Origin: Tanypteryx hageni
Taxonomy: Eukaryota; Arthropoda; Insecta; Odonata; Petaluridae
Assembly: GCA_028673005.1 (NCBI GenBank)
Contig: CM054115.1
Span: forward strand, 190,133,548-190,197,547
Length of the DNA stretch: 64,000 nucleotides
Direction: 5' to 3'
Positions 1-11,994 of this stretch are shown here, one piece after another (the stretch's first letter is position 1; the number at the start of each line of letters is the position of its first letter). Position numbers and translations under genes: made by a program. Under the pieces are notes generated by a model. That model was not told where the DNA came from, ran no database searches, and worked only from the letters and a program-made list of their open reading frames with translations.

Positions 1-222
1 ATTGAAAATCATGGTGGAATTCAATCTTAAAAACACCTTTGAGGAAAGAACAAAAACAAATTAAAAAGAACTTATTTTAATAGAGAAATATTTACTATTT
101 ACTCTCACTTTAACCCTAGATATTTTAACAGATTTTGCTAGTTTAAAAATAACATTTGGTAGGTAAATAAAAATAAAAAAAGTTTTGAAAACTGAAACAC
201 TGACGGTGGGCCGCATCCGGCC

Positions 223-290
<68 letters not shown>
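223..290. repeat. (TA)n microsatellite
   Basis: About 34 TA units. The tyrosine/isoleucine-rich open frames over it on both strands are repeat artefacts. Confidence 0.97.
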
Positions 291-294
<4 letters not shown>

Positions 295-599
295 AATAAA
301 TAAAAAAGTCCTTACATTATTTATAAAGTATTCGGAACAGCTGTCCAACTTTTGTGACATGCCGACATGCACAAATGGTTGTGGCGCCCCTAGCCAACTT
401 TGCTTTGGCGCCCCCATCCCTTTCATCTAATTGTAAGCTGAGCAAGGTTTTTCAGTTAAAAAATAAAATAGACATTTTTTTGATATAATTTTATTGTTTA
501 TTTCATTCAGTTCATTTTATTTAAATATTAAAAATAAAAATATAGTTTATGTAAATTAAATAAGTGGCATTAATTATTACATAGTCATTACAATTTCGG

Positions 600-1400
600 C
601 TTCAAAGATTAACTTTTCGGGCCTTGATAGCTGCGAATCTTTGGATCATTTCATTCCTTGGCGATGGCATGTTCAATTGATAAGGTTGCCAACCCATCCA
701 ACCGATCTTGTGTCATCGTGGAACGGAGATAAGTTAACTTCACGTTTGAAAAGCTCCGTCCTGCGATGGCCACTGATACTGGAAACGTTACGAGAATTCT
801 CAGCGCCACGAAAATATTTGCCAATGGCGACGTCAAATTGTTTGAGCACTTGAATTGCTAGATTTTCGTTGGAGAATAATTGCCTTCAAGATGGTTTCGC
901 AAATATTTTAATTCATCGTATAAATCGATGCCGGGAATATCTTTCTGATCACCATCTGTAAACAGAATTTCTAAATCCATACAATTTTTACGCAGCTCGT
1001 CACTCATTTCTGTGGCATAATTCACATTTTATAAAAATTGGAACTGATCGTTATGCTTTACGATCAACTCAAACCTGTCTTTCGATGACTGAATTGCGTT
1101 GTCTAAAATGTTGTTGAAAAAGTGAAATCTAAAACTTTCGTTCTCTATGGTTTCATCTTCGTGTTCATAATCAAACATTCTTTTTCGGCGGCGATTTTTT
1201 GTTTTTTCAAATTCTGGTTCAATTTCAAATTCGATTGCCAACTTTTTTGCATCGTCTAGCACGCATATAAATTTCTCATCTGTGTAATTTTTAAGGTATT
1301 CGTTTGATTTTGAAAGTCGGGATACAGCTTGCGGGATATTAAAATTGACGTCTTGGAGAGCTTTACTTGTGATGTTTATTTGGCTCAAAATATCATACCA
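600..1400 (-). pseudogene. ZMYM/TTF-type hAT transposase, C-terminal part, decayed
   Basis: On the minus strand 1388-1029 encodes a helical segment (LDDAKKLAIEFEIEPEFEK, then an Arg-rich patch). 836-651 encodes the hAT C-terminal dimerisation region (NIFVALRILVTFPVSVAIAG, RSFSNVKLTYLRSTM, RLDGLATLSIEH). The hallmark Glu in AERSF is Gly here. Stops and frameshifts separate the blocks, so no intact protein is possible. These motifs are typical of hAT proteins annotated as zinc finger MYM-type 1-like. Confidence 0.8.
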
Positions 1401-1500
1401 AACAATCAGGCAGCAATAGAATTCCGTTTTTTAAACTGTTCACTTATTTCTTGTTGATCGATAGCGATTGTATGTTTTTTCTGTGGCTCTTTCGATTTTT

Positions 1501-2207
1501 TGGCGCCCCCTAGACTTTGACGCCCCCTAAACTTCGGCGCCCCCTAAACTTCAGCACCCCCTAAACTTCAGTACCCCCTAAACTTCGGCGCCCCCCAAAC
1601 TTCGGCGCCCCCTAAACTTCGGCGCCCCCTAAACTTCGGCGCCCCCTAAACTTCGGCGCCCCCTAAACTTCGGCGCCCCCCAAACTTCGGCGCCCCCAAA
1701 CTTCAGCGCCCCCTAAACTTCAGCGCCCCCTAAACTTCGGCGCCCCCTAAACTTCAGCGCCCCCTAAACTTCGGCGCCCCCTAAACTTCAGCGCCCCCTA
1801 AACTTCGGCGCCCCCTAAACTTCAACGCCCCCCAAACTTCGGCGCCCCCCAAACTTCGGCGCCCCCCAAACTTCGGCGCCCCCCAAACTTCGGCGCCCCC
1901 TAAACTTCGGCGCCCCCCCAAACTTCGGCGCCCCCCAAACTTCGGCGCCCCCCAAACTTCGGCGCCCCCCAAACTTCGGCGCCCCCCAAACTTCGGCGCC
2001 CCCTAAACTTCGGCGCCCCCCAAACTTCGGCGCCCCCCAAACTTCGGCGCCCCCCAAACTTCGGCGCCCCCCAAACTTCGGCGCCCCCCAAACTTCGGCG
2101 CCCCCCAAACTTCGGCGCCCCCCAAACTTCGGCGCCCCCCAAACTTCGGCGCCCCCCAAACTTCGGCGCCCCCCAAACTTCGGCGCCCCCTAAACTTCGG
2201 CGCCCCG
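1501..2207. repeat. 17-bp GC-rich minisatellite
   Basis: About 41 tandem copies of cttcggcgccccccaaa, with CCCT/CCCC variants segregating in blocks. The unit lies inside the hAT remnant between its coding part and its terminal repeat. Because 17 is not a multiple of 3, all three minus-strand frames read the same 17-residue repeat (GGAEVWGAPKFGGRRSL), giving spurious ORFs. Confidence 0.97.
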
Positions 2208-2215
2208 AGTCAATG

Positions 2216-2233
2216 CCCCTTAAGCCGGCCCTG
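2216..2233 (-). repeat. Terminal inverted repeat end of the hAT at 600-2233
   Basis: ccccttaagccggccctg; read from the other strand it begins CAGGGCCGGCTTAAGGGG, a typical hAT end, and it leads straight into the minisatellite. The partner end is not found in 1-600, so the element is truncated or starts before the window. Confidence 0.6.
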
Positions 2234-5200
2234 TATGCCGATTTCTTATGCACTACAAAAATTTTATCGCGTAATATCAAAACCGCCTATGTTATTGGTT
2301 TACTGCACTACCGATGGCCAGGTCTGACGAGAGGGGTGGCAGTGGGAGTCGCTACCCCGGGACCCGAGGACCCTCATGGGGCCCGTACCCGATATATCGG
2401 TACTACTATCCTTAAATCGCTTTATTAGAAAATTCACCATCTATAAACAATTATGATTTTTATTTTTTTAAATTATTATGTAAGAATTGTAAATAAAATA
2501 TGTATAGTGATGATGTATGCGTTTACATTGCTGCTCGATGTCAGAATGACATCCCGCTGACTACTCATACCGAATATGTGAAAGATAAATACAATTTATT
2601 ACTTCATTTATTGTGCTGACTAGTTAGTCGCTGCGCCGCGGAAGCTTTGATGTCCAAAAGCGTAAAATATAACATCCTCAGCTGACCAGCTGGGAATGTG
2701 TCGGAGAATTGCCGAAATCACGCTCTGGTTTTATTAAAGCTTGATGCACAGTGCAACATTTTTGACGAGAATATTGAAGTTAGATGCGATAAGAAAACGT
2801 CGCTCCATTAATTAAATTTCGGTATTTTGACACATTTAAATTAACAAAATGTCTATAATAGCATTATTTTTCCAACCTGTGGCACATATGCTGTGCCTAG
2901 ATTTATTTATTATGAGAACAATGCTGTCGCAGAAAAAATTTTGTTACTATATATGTGTGTGTGCCTAACAGGATAAATACCAGAATGCACAATAAAACGG
3001 AGCAACGTAATTCAATTTGGATTTAATTTTGTTTTTGAAAGAAAAATATTCGCTATTGTGGTAAGAGAACATGAGGTTTACGTGAGTTGCCAAGGCCTAT
3101 AGAGAGCATTAAGTTCGTACAGTGTGGCCCGGCAATTTTGTCCAGTATTGGCTCTTGGCGCCCCTGCCGATGGCACGTTCTGTTTTTCAACATTTGTCCA
3201 CTTCAAATTAAAGGAATCTTTCTGTCTTAATTGCGGTTTTCCTCATTTAAGATCTTTCAATATTCCTTTATAATGTCGTGTATTTTTACTTTCTCCATTT
3301 ACGAAGTATAGAGAGACTATTATTTTCATGAAAAAAATCGAATTCGACATTTCGACGGAAATACATGTTTTCAGGTCCCCTGAACACGTTTTGACTATTT
3401 TCTCGATGATGTGTGTGTGTCTGTGACCGGAATTTTGTTGGTGCTCTTAACTCAAAAACTATTTATCAAGTCAACGCGAAATTTTATATATAACATTTTT
3501 ATAAAAGTCTGATTAGTTTTTGATTAAAAGTCGGTCAATCGGAAGTGGGCCTCTTGTCACTTATCCGTTATTTTGAAATATTTGCTTTAATATTTGATAA
3601 ATGTAAAAATATATCGGAATAAAAGTTGTAGAAAATTTAATTTCCTACAACCTTTGAAACATTTTTCCACATCAGATTTTAAAAAAATATTTGCTTTAAT
3701 ATTTGATTAATGTAAAACAATATTGGAATAAACGTTGTAGGAAATTGAATTTTCTACAACCTTGGTTCGAAACATTTCCCCGTATATTGTTGAAGAGATA
3801 TTTTGAAAACTAAATCTTTTAGCTGCCACAACCACACCACCTACCGCTGACTATTGTAAACACTGCGCTCCTTTTATTTTCTTAATTGTTGGAGCTTCGG
3901 GGCTATATCCAATATCAGAAGGCTACGGTTTGAGTTTATTCCTGTTCTTTGTAAACTCTTTAAATTTTTCTCGCAGTTCCTTAAAATATTTATTATCATT
4001 TAACCTATTTGGGATAGTTAGAAATATTACAGGTATGGAGAAAGTCATGTGGTGGTCACATCAGATATTTTTGTTTGACGCACTCCTGTGTTGGCTTTTT
4101 ATCAATTTCCTGCCGAAATTTTAGGGTTAAAGTGAGCGAAAAAATTCCATCATACGGGATCCAATCCTTTGTCGAACCTCCTCGTTCTGTAGGTATTATC
4201 TCGACTCTCCCAACAATGGAAAACCCTTCCATTCAGGCATTTTATTCATTCTGTGTATTCGCCGTCGAATTGCCTTTGACGAAGCGAAGGGAGTAGGGCG
4301 GATGCGTTAAATTACTCGGATATTTTTGTGTCGGGGTCCAGATGGCGGTCGGGTGAAGGGAACGGAGGCACGCCCTTTTCCACACCTCCAGACTCAGTTC
4401 GAGGGGTTTGCCTTTCGGAGGGGCGGACACGCATTCACTTGCGCAGCCCTCCGGAGGTGCGCTAAATAGCGGACTCCCTTCTCTATCGTCCCTTTTGTTG
4501 TTGCCGCTGTTAAGGAGTCATCCGTTTTCGTTGTTGCCCTTCGTAAGGATCATGAAGTGTATAAACGAACGAAACGCTCATATCGTGCCTTGCTGTTGTT
4601 CTTGACGACGTAGACGTGGACTGCTCCAAAGGAGTACATATTTGATTCAGATGCGAGATTTGATCGAGACTTGAGTCCCAGAAAATGCATTTGCCGTTGG
4701 ACGAAGATATCTTGCGTGCGTTGCGAAGGCGTCATCGTAGGCCGGAAGTTTCGTAAAAGCCGCGGCGAATTTCGGAGTGATGCACAGTGAATGGGCGGTA
4801 TTGTTTCTTATTTGGGCTGTCATTTGTATAGACGATGTTGTCGATCGTTATCGACAGTCTTTAATTGAGTGCTCAGAAAATTCTTCATCATCCGGAACAA
4901 TAAAGGGTAAATGAAACGCGGATAACAAAAAAATATTCATTCTGAAAAAACTTATAATTTTAAAAATTAAATGAAGACGTATGAGCAACATTTCCATTGC
5001 TCGCCGAAAACCTCACCGGCATTGAATCGCGCCAATAAAACCTCAACTCCAAGCCATAATTTTTACTTAAAAAGATTTTTAAAGAAATTGCGTAGTACTT
5101 TTGTTTTGTCTACACACTTGAGTTTTTTTTTTGGCGATGACGAATGCAGACTTACGGGTTCCGTAAATTGAATGCACTTCGCCCTGCGAAATGCCGGTTG

Positions 5201-5712
5201 CATGGTCTTCTGCATTTCACGCCCACATTTCTCTCAAATCATTAACTTTTTCAAGCTAATTTAAGAACGGAACGATTTGACCGCCTGCTTCCCCAGTATT
5301 CACTGCCTCTCTCATGTCCGACATAACCCCTCACTTCTCGTTGACATAAGGCTGTTAAATTAACAATCAGTTTGATAATAATACAATTTCCAACGTTTAC
5401 CAATCAAACATTTTCCAATAATTCTCTTTTCCTGTACTATGTATAACATTTGTGCTTGGCTTTTCTGTTCATTACTTACGGATATTATAATAAATTGAAA
5501 ACGGTCGCGGCGCATGTCCTGCTCACCCAGAATGTTGCTACTCATAGTTGATTCGCCTTCGTTATATTGCAGCATTCAAGTTTTTTTTCGGGTGTAAATT
5601 GAGGAAATGACTTATTTTTCCCCTGCGCCCGATCCTCGAAGCCTTTCCGTGTGGTTATAGTCGAGAGCTTCGACTGTTCATTCATTGAATTTTCCTCCGT
5701 CTTTTTTTCAAG
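2234..5712. other. Upstream region of the PHLDB-like gene
   Basis: No coding exon found. 2300-2400 is a GC-rich fragment of unknown origin. 3576-3800 holds a two-copy tandem repeat. 4140-4800 is richer in GC and CpG than its surroundings and lies 1-1.6 kb before the start codon, so it is the likeliest promoter or 5' UTR region, but no specific promoter element can be named. Confidence 0.4.
3576..3800. repeat. Two tandem copies of a ~115-bp repeat with internal hairpin
   Basis: The block beginning aatatttgctttaatatttga occurs at about 3577 and 3691. Each copy contains a self-complementary stretch around gttgtagaaaatt...ctacaac. Confidence 0.75.
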
Positions 5713-5751
5713 GGATCCGCATAGGGGGCAGGGCGGGGGCAGTCGGGCGAC

Positions 5752-5920
5752 ATGGCCACCGTGTCTGCATCCGCCTCCGGAGCCGAGAGGCTGGGAGAAG
5801 GCCTTCGCCAGGAGTTGGGGCCTGGCGGGGCGCTGAAGGTGTGCTCCGACAAGCCGCACTTGGTGAGCCTGGGCGGGGGGCGGCTCAGCACCGCCGTCAC
5901 CCTCCTGCCCATCGCACAAG
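5752..5920 (+). CDS. PHLDB: PHLDB-like exon 1 (start, first FHA strand)
   Basis: ATG at 5752 sits in a good context (gcgacATGG) and is the first Met after an in-frame TAG at 5722-5724. It encodes residues 1-56 plus the first base of codon 57, ending at CACAAG|GTGAGA. The segment HLVSLGGGRLSTAVTLLP is the first FHA strand. A pyrimidine tract ending in AG at 5711-5712 looks like a splice acceptor, so the exon may begin at 5713 with non-coding exon(s) further upstream. GC content is far above that of the surroundings. Confidence 0.85.
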
Positions 5921-6110
5921 GTGAGAGCACCCGCGGTCGGTTTGACCCTTTGTCCGCCGATTGCCATCTTCGAGGACTTCGGTTGTTTCTGAATAATCGC
6001 GATGCTGTTGGAGGGGTTTATTCGAGTTGTATTTTATTTTATCTGTATCATGAACTTAATATGTAACGATGCTATTTGAAATGGTTCTTATAATGTTTGG
6101 TTATTTTTTT

Positions 6111-6260
6111 AGCCTACTTTCCAAAAAATGGAAAGTAGTCTTTATGAGATCGCCTCGGTGTCCGTGTGTATGTCTGTGTGTCCCCCCCTAACATCTTAAT
6201 AAATGGACCGATTTCCATGAAACTTGGTGTAAGTCTAGTGCTCTCGATGACTACCTCCGG
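6111..6260. repeat. Dispersed repeat, copy 1
   Basis: Opens with agcctactttcc, then a Ts/Gs-rich tgtctgtgtgtcccccc block and gatttccatgaaacttggtg. A second copy with the same order of blocks lies at 45806-45930. Class not identified. Confidence 0.7.
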
Positions 6261-7477
6261 GCCATAATTTATATTCCGAATTTACAGGTCCCTGAAAATG
6301 TTGCTCTTCATTTGTCTTCTGCATATGCACTTAGATTAGATCACCGAAATTGCTTTAGGTTTAATGTCGCTAAAGAATGCCTGTCAGATCTTTTACTTTT
6401 TACTGAGATGTGGGATCATAGATTCATATTCTTTCGTGGCTAGCATCGAAAGTGTCGTATTTTGTGAACCAAGTAAGTAAGGAGCTGCTGAAGGAGACAG
6501 TAAATGGCGTTTAAAAAAATCAGACGGATAAGCCGAGAAAACGTGCACAACGAAATAAAATGCTGAATCGATTGGCAAAAAAGTCTCTAGCTGCTTTCGT
6601 TTAAGAGTTAGCGTGTGATATAAAGACAGACGGACCTCCACAAGAAAACGTGCACGAGGCAGAATACTAAATCGATTGGCGAAAAAACCAAGTCTCTATC
6701 CACTTTCGTTTAGGAGGAGTTGGCAGAAAATCGAACGCGTAAGCGGATTCTTTTGTAGAAAAACCCGCCAAAATGCATTAAGTGCATATGTCAGCGCCTC
6801 GTCGATTAGTAAGGCTTATTATCAATACTAGTTTAAATGCCCGTTGAAATTTAACGGAGAAATTGGAACTTAATATATTCAGCTATACTGGAAGGAAGTA
6901 AGCTAAATCTGACACTTATACGAACATTAGATAGATTAACAGGTTTTCACTTTAATATATTTTTTGATATTTAATAGTAAGACAATAAGAGTATACAATT
7001 TTTTAACTAAGTTAACAACATCTTTAGCGTTTTATTCCGAAAAAATAATTATTTTGGACTCACCAGATATGTTGATTTTCTGTATGAACAACAATGCTGT
7101 TGATCGCCAAGGGAACGTTTCAATAAAAAAGAAAAATTTTGACAAATTTTCGAATATTTTAGCTTAATGTGAGCGAATTCGATTCAAAAACAAAAATCGA
7201 CGATAAGAATAAGAATCTTCAACTAATTTCCTTTAAAATGATTCTTTTCCGAAGATCGTTCGTCAATTACTTCTAATTTAATTTTGCAAAAGAACATAGG
7301 TCTGCAAGTGTGAAAGAGGTATATTTAAATCCCTCTTATGGGAAATCCCATATAGCGTTCCAACCAACCAACCAACAGATTAAGGCTTTTATTAATAGTT
7401 TAATAATAATTATATATTCTAATGAAGGATCTAATAATAAGACATGCTTCTCATAATATTTTCTCATCGTCATTTAG

Positions 7478-7651
7478 GGTCGCTGTGGTTGGGATCGGGT
7501 GAAGGCGTTGACATTCAAGTGGAAGGAACTGGAGTGGAGCCCCTTCACTGTCGCCTCGAGAATGTGGCCGGAGTGGTTACCATACACCCCAATGCCCCTG
7601 CCACTTCAGTTGATGGCGTCCAGGTCACTGCTCCCGCCAGACTTACTCAAG
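7478..7651 (+). CDS. PHLDB: PHLDB-like exon 2 (FHA core)
   Basis: Bounded by catttag|GG and CTCAAG|GTAAAC, phase 1 on both sides, 174 nt. It encodes the FHA core: WLGSGEGVDIQVEG, EPLHCRLEN and HPNAPATSVDGVQV. The FHA histidine is kept (PLHC), but the Gly-Arg of classical phosphothreonine-binding FHA domains reads Gly-Ser here, and the Ser before the His is absent. That pattern fits the PHLDB/kinesin-3 subgroup, so phosphopeptide binding should not be assumed. Confidence 0.88.
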
Positions 7652-7702
7652 GTAAACCCTCTTTAAAAGTTGACGCTCTCATCGCGAAATTAATGTGAAG
7701 TA

Positions 7703-8720
7703 CACCACCTATTTGAACTTCGCGTGCTTGCGGTTTGCGAATTTGCACGTCGCGACAAAATTTTTAAGGCCATTACTTCTGTTTCGCGCCGATTATTTGC
7801 ATTTCGCGTCATGCGTTTGCGAAGCCAACCTGTACTTTTTTGTTTCGAAATCCAGTTTAAACTTTTGTGCCCTAGAAAAGGACTTATTGTTATTATATTT
7901 ATAATGCTCATCATTAGCAGTTTTCGAAGTAAACAGATGTGATAACTCTCGACAATTAATTTGTAGCTCAGTTTGAACTTAACTGCCAACGCCACTATTT
8001 TCATTTTTTATAACGAATTTTTAATGTGTCTAAGAATTGCTATCATCATGTAAACGTAAGATTTTCTGCCGCGTATTTTGAATGCGATTACCAAAAGAAA
8101 TGTTACCACTTTAATGCTTCGTTTTTATTTTTTGTGACATATTTTGAACAATTAAAAGAAATTTTGACTTTCTTACGATCTTTTAATATTGTTAAGCATT
8201 TCGAATCTAATTAATGAAATAAATGTTACCACTTTATAATGCTAGTGTTTTTTGCGGCTTGGAAATGTTTGTTACAGAACCCAAGAATACATCTGTGCAT
8301 TACGTACCTACGCAGCATGCCATTTCAGTAGTTCATCAATTTAAATTAATGAATTTTCTTGGAATGAACAAAAGAGATCGAAAAATCGCATGCGAAAATG
8401 CGCAGGTGATAAATTGAACAAGTGCCGAAAGAAGTGTAATTGCTTTGTAATTCTGGGTTTTCATTTGCTATTACGCGTTTTGAAGATAATTAAAAGAATT
8501 TTTTTCACTTTATGATACTAGGTTTTCATATGCTGTTACGTTGCTGTTTTTATTTTCTGTTAAACTACATTATTTATGATAAAAAGTGAATTTTTTAGGG
8601 TGACTGGGAACTCCCATAATAACATAGCGTCTTATGGGAAAATAGGACTTGCACTTCGCGAATTTGCAATTCTCGTCAGTTTTTCGGAACCAATTATTCG
8701 CGAAGTTCAAAAAGGTGGTG
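7703..8720. mobile_element. TA-flanked non-autonomous TIR element (MITE)
   Basis: Left end caccacctatttgaacttcg and right end (reverse complement) caccacctttttgaacttcg pair over 20 bp with one mismatch, extending imperfectly. Both are flanked by TA. No transposase is present. TA targeting suggests the Tc1/mariner/pogo superfamily. Confidence 0.85.
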
Positions 8721-8947
8721 TATTCGTCTCTCTCTTAATTCACAAACAAGGAAAGGCTATATTTTGGGATATACATTTAATTTGTTTTATAATTTATGTT
8801 GGTTATTTATAATTCATGTTAATTTGAAAATTTTTCGAATAAAATTGAAAATTTTATTTTGGAGACAGCGCTGCCATAATCAATCGTTGAACTGTTAACA
8901 GTAAGGTAGAATTTATCCATTATAGTTTTCAGTTTGTCCATTTAATT

Positions 8948-9444
8948 CAGTATTTCTCAAACGGTGGGTCGCGACCCCCTTAGAGGTTTGCTAGAGGATT
9001 TTAGAGGGGTCGCAAGAACTCTTTGCTAAGGTATGTGATTTTCTCTGTGGTTTTAATTTATCGACGTTTTTTAATAAAGAAAAATTTGTAGCTTGTCAAC
9101 GTACAAAACATTTTTAACAAATGAGTTATTTTTTGTAATAAAGCAAACAAGAAATTGTATCTCAGTAGTGATTAGTACTTAAAAAATAAAACTATACACC
9201 ACACATTGTCTGAATGTTTTTAATACACAGACGTGGTTGTAAATAAAATAATTTATAGTGCTAACCTTGTATTTATAAAGAGCACGAAATAAAAACCTAT
9301 TATTAATTTATCGTCTTCATTCCCCCTCTCCTTGTATGGAGAAAACGAGTGTTTTTTTCTTGCTTCTCGAATATTCTCGAGGGGTCACGGCGACCAAACA
9401 TCGGGATGGAGGGGTCGCCTAATGAATCTGCCTGAGAGCCACTG
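8948..9444. mobile_element. hAT MITE, 497 bp, 8-bp TSD
   Basis: Left end cagtatttctcaaacggtgg and right end gcctgagagccactg are hAT-like (CAGTRTTTCTC...). The flanking 8-mer atttaatt is perfect on both sides (8940-8947 and 9445-9452). The TIRs are imperfect and there is no coding region. Confidence 0.88.
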
Positions 9445-9535
9445 ATTTAATTAATTGATTGGTGCAATTAATTGTACTAAATTAGAGTGAACCCATCTCC
9501 CAAGAGTTGATAAATTCCGATCAGAAAGAAAAAGA

Positions 9536-10431
9536 CTAATTTTTGTAAAATTGGATCTTCGGAATGTCCTCAAAACGCTTTCCTTTCAGTTGAGATTTAA
9601 TTTTTGGAAAGAAAAGGAAGTCCGCAGGTGCCAAATCTGGCGAATAAGGCGGGTGGTGCAGCGTAGATACTTGTCTTTTTGCCAGAAAACGCGTAACAAT
9701 ACCGGCGGTGTGAGCCGGAGCATTGTCGTGCAAGAGAAACCAGTCCTTCGATTTGTGAAATTCGGCGTCCATTACACCCAAATAATACTGGCTGTTCATT
9801 GTTTCACCTTCAGGGACAAATTCACGATGAATCACACCTTGAGCATCGAAAAAATTATCAACATGGTTTTCACACAGGATTTTTCCATGAGAACTTGGCT
9901 CAGCTTGGGTTTTTTTGGACTCAACCACACTGTGCTTTGTCTTTTCGTCTCCGTATCATACACAAAACACCAAGATTCGTCTCCCGTGACAATTCTATTC
10001 AACACAGTTTCGTCTTCATCAACCATTTCAATGAAATTGCGACTGGAATCAACGCGCAGTGTTCTTTGCTCCGGTGTTAGGAAATGCGGTACAAATTTTG
10101 CACACTTTTCTTTTTCCTAAATTTTCGCGCAGAATCGTACGGGCAGTGTCCTTGCTAATGTTCAGCTCTTCACTTAACATTCTCAACGTCATGTGACGGC
10201 CCTGCGTGATTAGCTGGCGCACATCGTCGATTGTCTTCTCGTTTCGGCTAGTGGAGGGGCGTCCGGCGCCGGTCGTCGTCCTGCAGCGACTCTCGACCCT
10301 CTCGAAACCGTTTAAACCACTCGAATGTTGTTGTACGCGATAAGTATTCACTACCGTACGCTGTTTATAACAGTTTTTGAAGCACTTTTACCTGATTTAA
10401 AACAAAACTTTATCGCGGCTCTTGGCTCCAT
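9536..10431 (-). pseudogene. mariner transposase, broken
   Basis: Reading from 10431 on the minus strand: MEPRAAIKFCFKSGKSASKT, a helix-turn-helix region (MTLRMLSEELNISKDTARTI), GDESWCFVYDTET, LLHDNAPAHTA and PYSPDLAPADFLFFPK. All three catalytic Asp are visible, with 34 residues between the second and third (D,D34D). At least two frameshifts or stops split the frame and the C-terminus ends early at 9536. Terminal repeats are not recognisable. Lies beside, but outside, the Harbinger element. Confidence 0.92.
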
Positions 10432-10639
10432 CTTAAAATGTTGACACTGCACCACAACACAGTAAAGGCCGTCGCACATTTAGACGAGGCGAGCCGAAGC
10501 GAAACGCACCGAGTCGAAGCGAAAATACGCGTGGGTTCGCACACTCAAACGAGGCGAGACGAGGCGAACCGAGTCGAAAGGAAGTAATCTCGAGAAAACA
10601 AGAGGAGATTTTAGTGTTATTTTAGCTGTCAAAGAGAAA

Positions 10640-10947
10640 ATGGAGCTGTCTAGTTCGGAGGAAGAGTTGGTGGTTATCGCACTGTGTTTGGCCGATGACG
10701 AGGAGAAGAAGAAGAAGGGTATATCCATAAGGGTTCATCCAATGAATTCAAAGCGGGAGACATTCGGGAAATTCCATTATCTTTACCCTGATCTTTCGAA
10801 GAACGAGAGGAAGTTCTTCCAATATTTTAGAATGGGGTTCGACAAATTCAACGAGCTATTGAGGATAATTGGCCCTGATATCTTGCTACGAAATTCAACT
10901 TTTCGACGATGTATTCTTGCTGAAGCAAGATTGGCAGAATGTCTGAG
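10640..10947 (+). pseudogene. Harbinger nuclease (HARBI1-like), exon 1
   Basis: Starts MELSSSEEELVVIALCLADD and includes GKFHYLYPDLSKNERKFFQY, the conserved HARBI1 N-terminal block, then RRCILAEARLAECLR. Ends at a consensus donor (CTGAG|GTAAAG). Joining to 11995 makes ...ECLR-FLATGETFKTLAF, which is the expected HARBI1 continuity and proves the splice. Exon 1 itself is intact. Confidence 0.9.
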
Positions 10948-11160
10948 GTAAAGTAAAAAGCAAAAACTTATTATTTTATTCCATTCATTCCTCTCCTTTT
11001 ATAAATTTTACATGCATTTAGCAATTCACTAAATGTAAGGGGGGTTATGGTTGGGATTCGGAAGAGTTGGAATCATGGTTTGAATCATTGGACAAATTTG
11101 GAAATAATTCATATTGGGAAGTATGGTGTCGGTATGATGGTGCTTGGGAAATTGTTGTAT

Positions 11161-11867
11161 TTATGTGTTTGGTAGAGACAGTCGGTATTGTTGAGGAGGT
11201 TGGAGCTGTGAATAGTTGTGAAGTTGTGTTTGTGTATTTGGAAGAGGCGGTACGAATTGTTGAGGAGGTTGGTGTGTGAAATAAGGACTGGGCTGTGTAA
11301 GGTAATGAGATTGTGGCTGATTATTAATTTGCAGCAATTCCAATTCTGCTTGGTGTAGTATCATAGATAACTGACCCTTCACTTTCACCTGGAGGGATGG
11401 AGGGAAGGTCCTTACAGTCTCCTCTGCTGCTTCAAAATATTTTATGAGAGCATCATTTTTTTTGCTTCTTACTCTCTAAATATTCTTTGAGCACCAAAGT
11501 AGAAGATGGAATGGTAGGTAGCCTTTCTTTTCGATGAAATGCTTGAATTCGAGCTGGAATGGTTAGAAAGGGTTGGTGATGCTATTGGGGAGATTCTCAA
11601 AGTAGAAACCGATTCTTCCTCTTCACTTTCTGCAATCATTGCTGCGTTGGAGTCTTCAGAGGAGATCAATTCTCCGGTGGGTTCAGATGTGGCTAAACTT
11701 GAGGTCTGTTGCCTTGATCTGATAAACGGTATTAGAAATTCCATCTCACGTTCATACTTCCACGGCTTCACAGTAACAGCTGCATGGCCCCTTTTTGGTT
11801 TTTCTGCCTTTTGTAGACTCCATGTACAGATTGTGCAGTGACTTCCACTTAGATTTGCATACTTCAC
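11161..11867 (-). pseudogene. Harbinger MADF/BESS protein, exon 2, frameshifted
   Basis: Starts at tttatctag|GTGAAG (11867) and completes the split codon to give GEVCKSKWKSLHNLYM, the second half of the MADF domain. A frameshift near 11815 moves to KRGHAAVTVKPWKYEREMEF and LIPFIRSR. A Ser-rich acidic region follows, then past another frameshift near 11430 a BESS-like C-terminus (FPPSLQVKVKGQLSMILHQA) and a Gln/Pro-rich tail. Confidence 0.8.
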
Positions 11868-11994
11868 CTAGATAAAAGTTTGTTTTTTTCATTATTAGAC
11901 ATTTAGTCAAGATTCCGATCAAATAAGTAGAAAGGACACACAGAAAAATGTAAGGTGACAGTGGAAAGTAATAATAAAATGGCTTTATTTTCAG

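Noticed and set aside
61..430. Poly-Tyr/Ile ORFs on both strands
   Set aside because: Produced by the (TA)n microsatellite.
1781..2280. Several overlapping Gly/Arg-rich ORFs on the minus strand
   Set aside because: They are frames of the 17-bp minisatellite; all phases read the same repeat, and there is no start context or relative.
5542..5967. 141-residue minus-strand ORF over PHLDB exon 1
   Set aside because: Antisense shadow of a GC-rich coding exon; no motif of its own.
7381..7440. Runs of aataatta as a possible regulatory homeodomain cluster
   Set aside because: The composition is expected in such AT-rich sequence.
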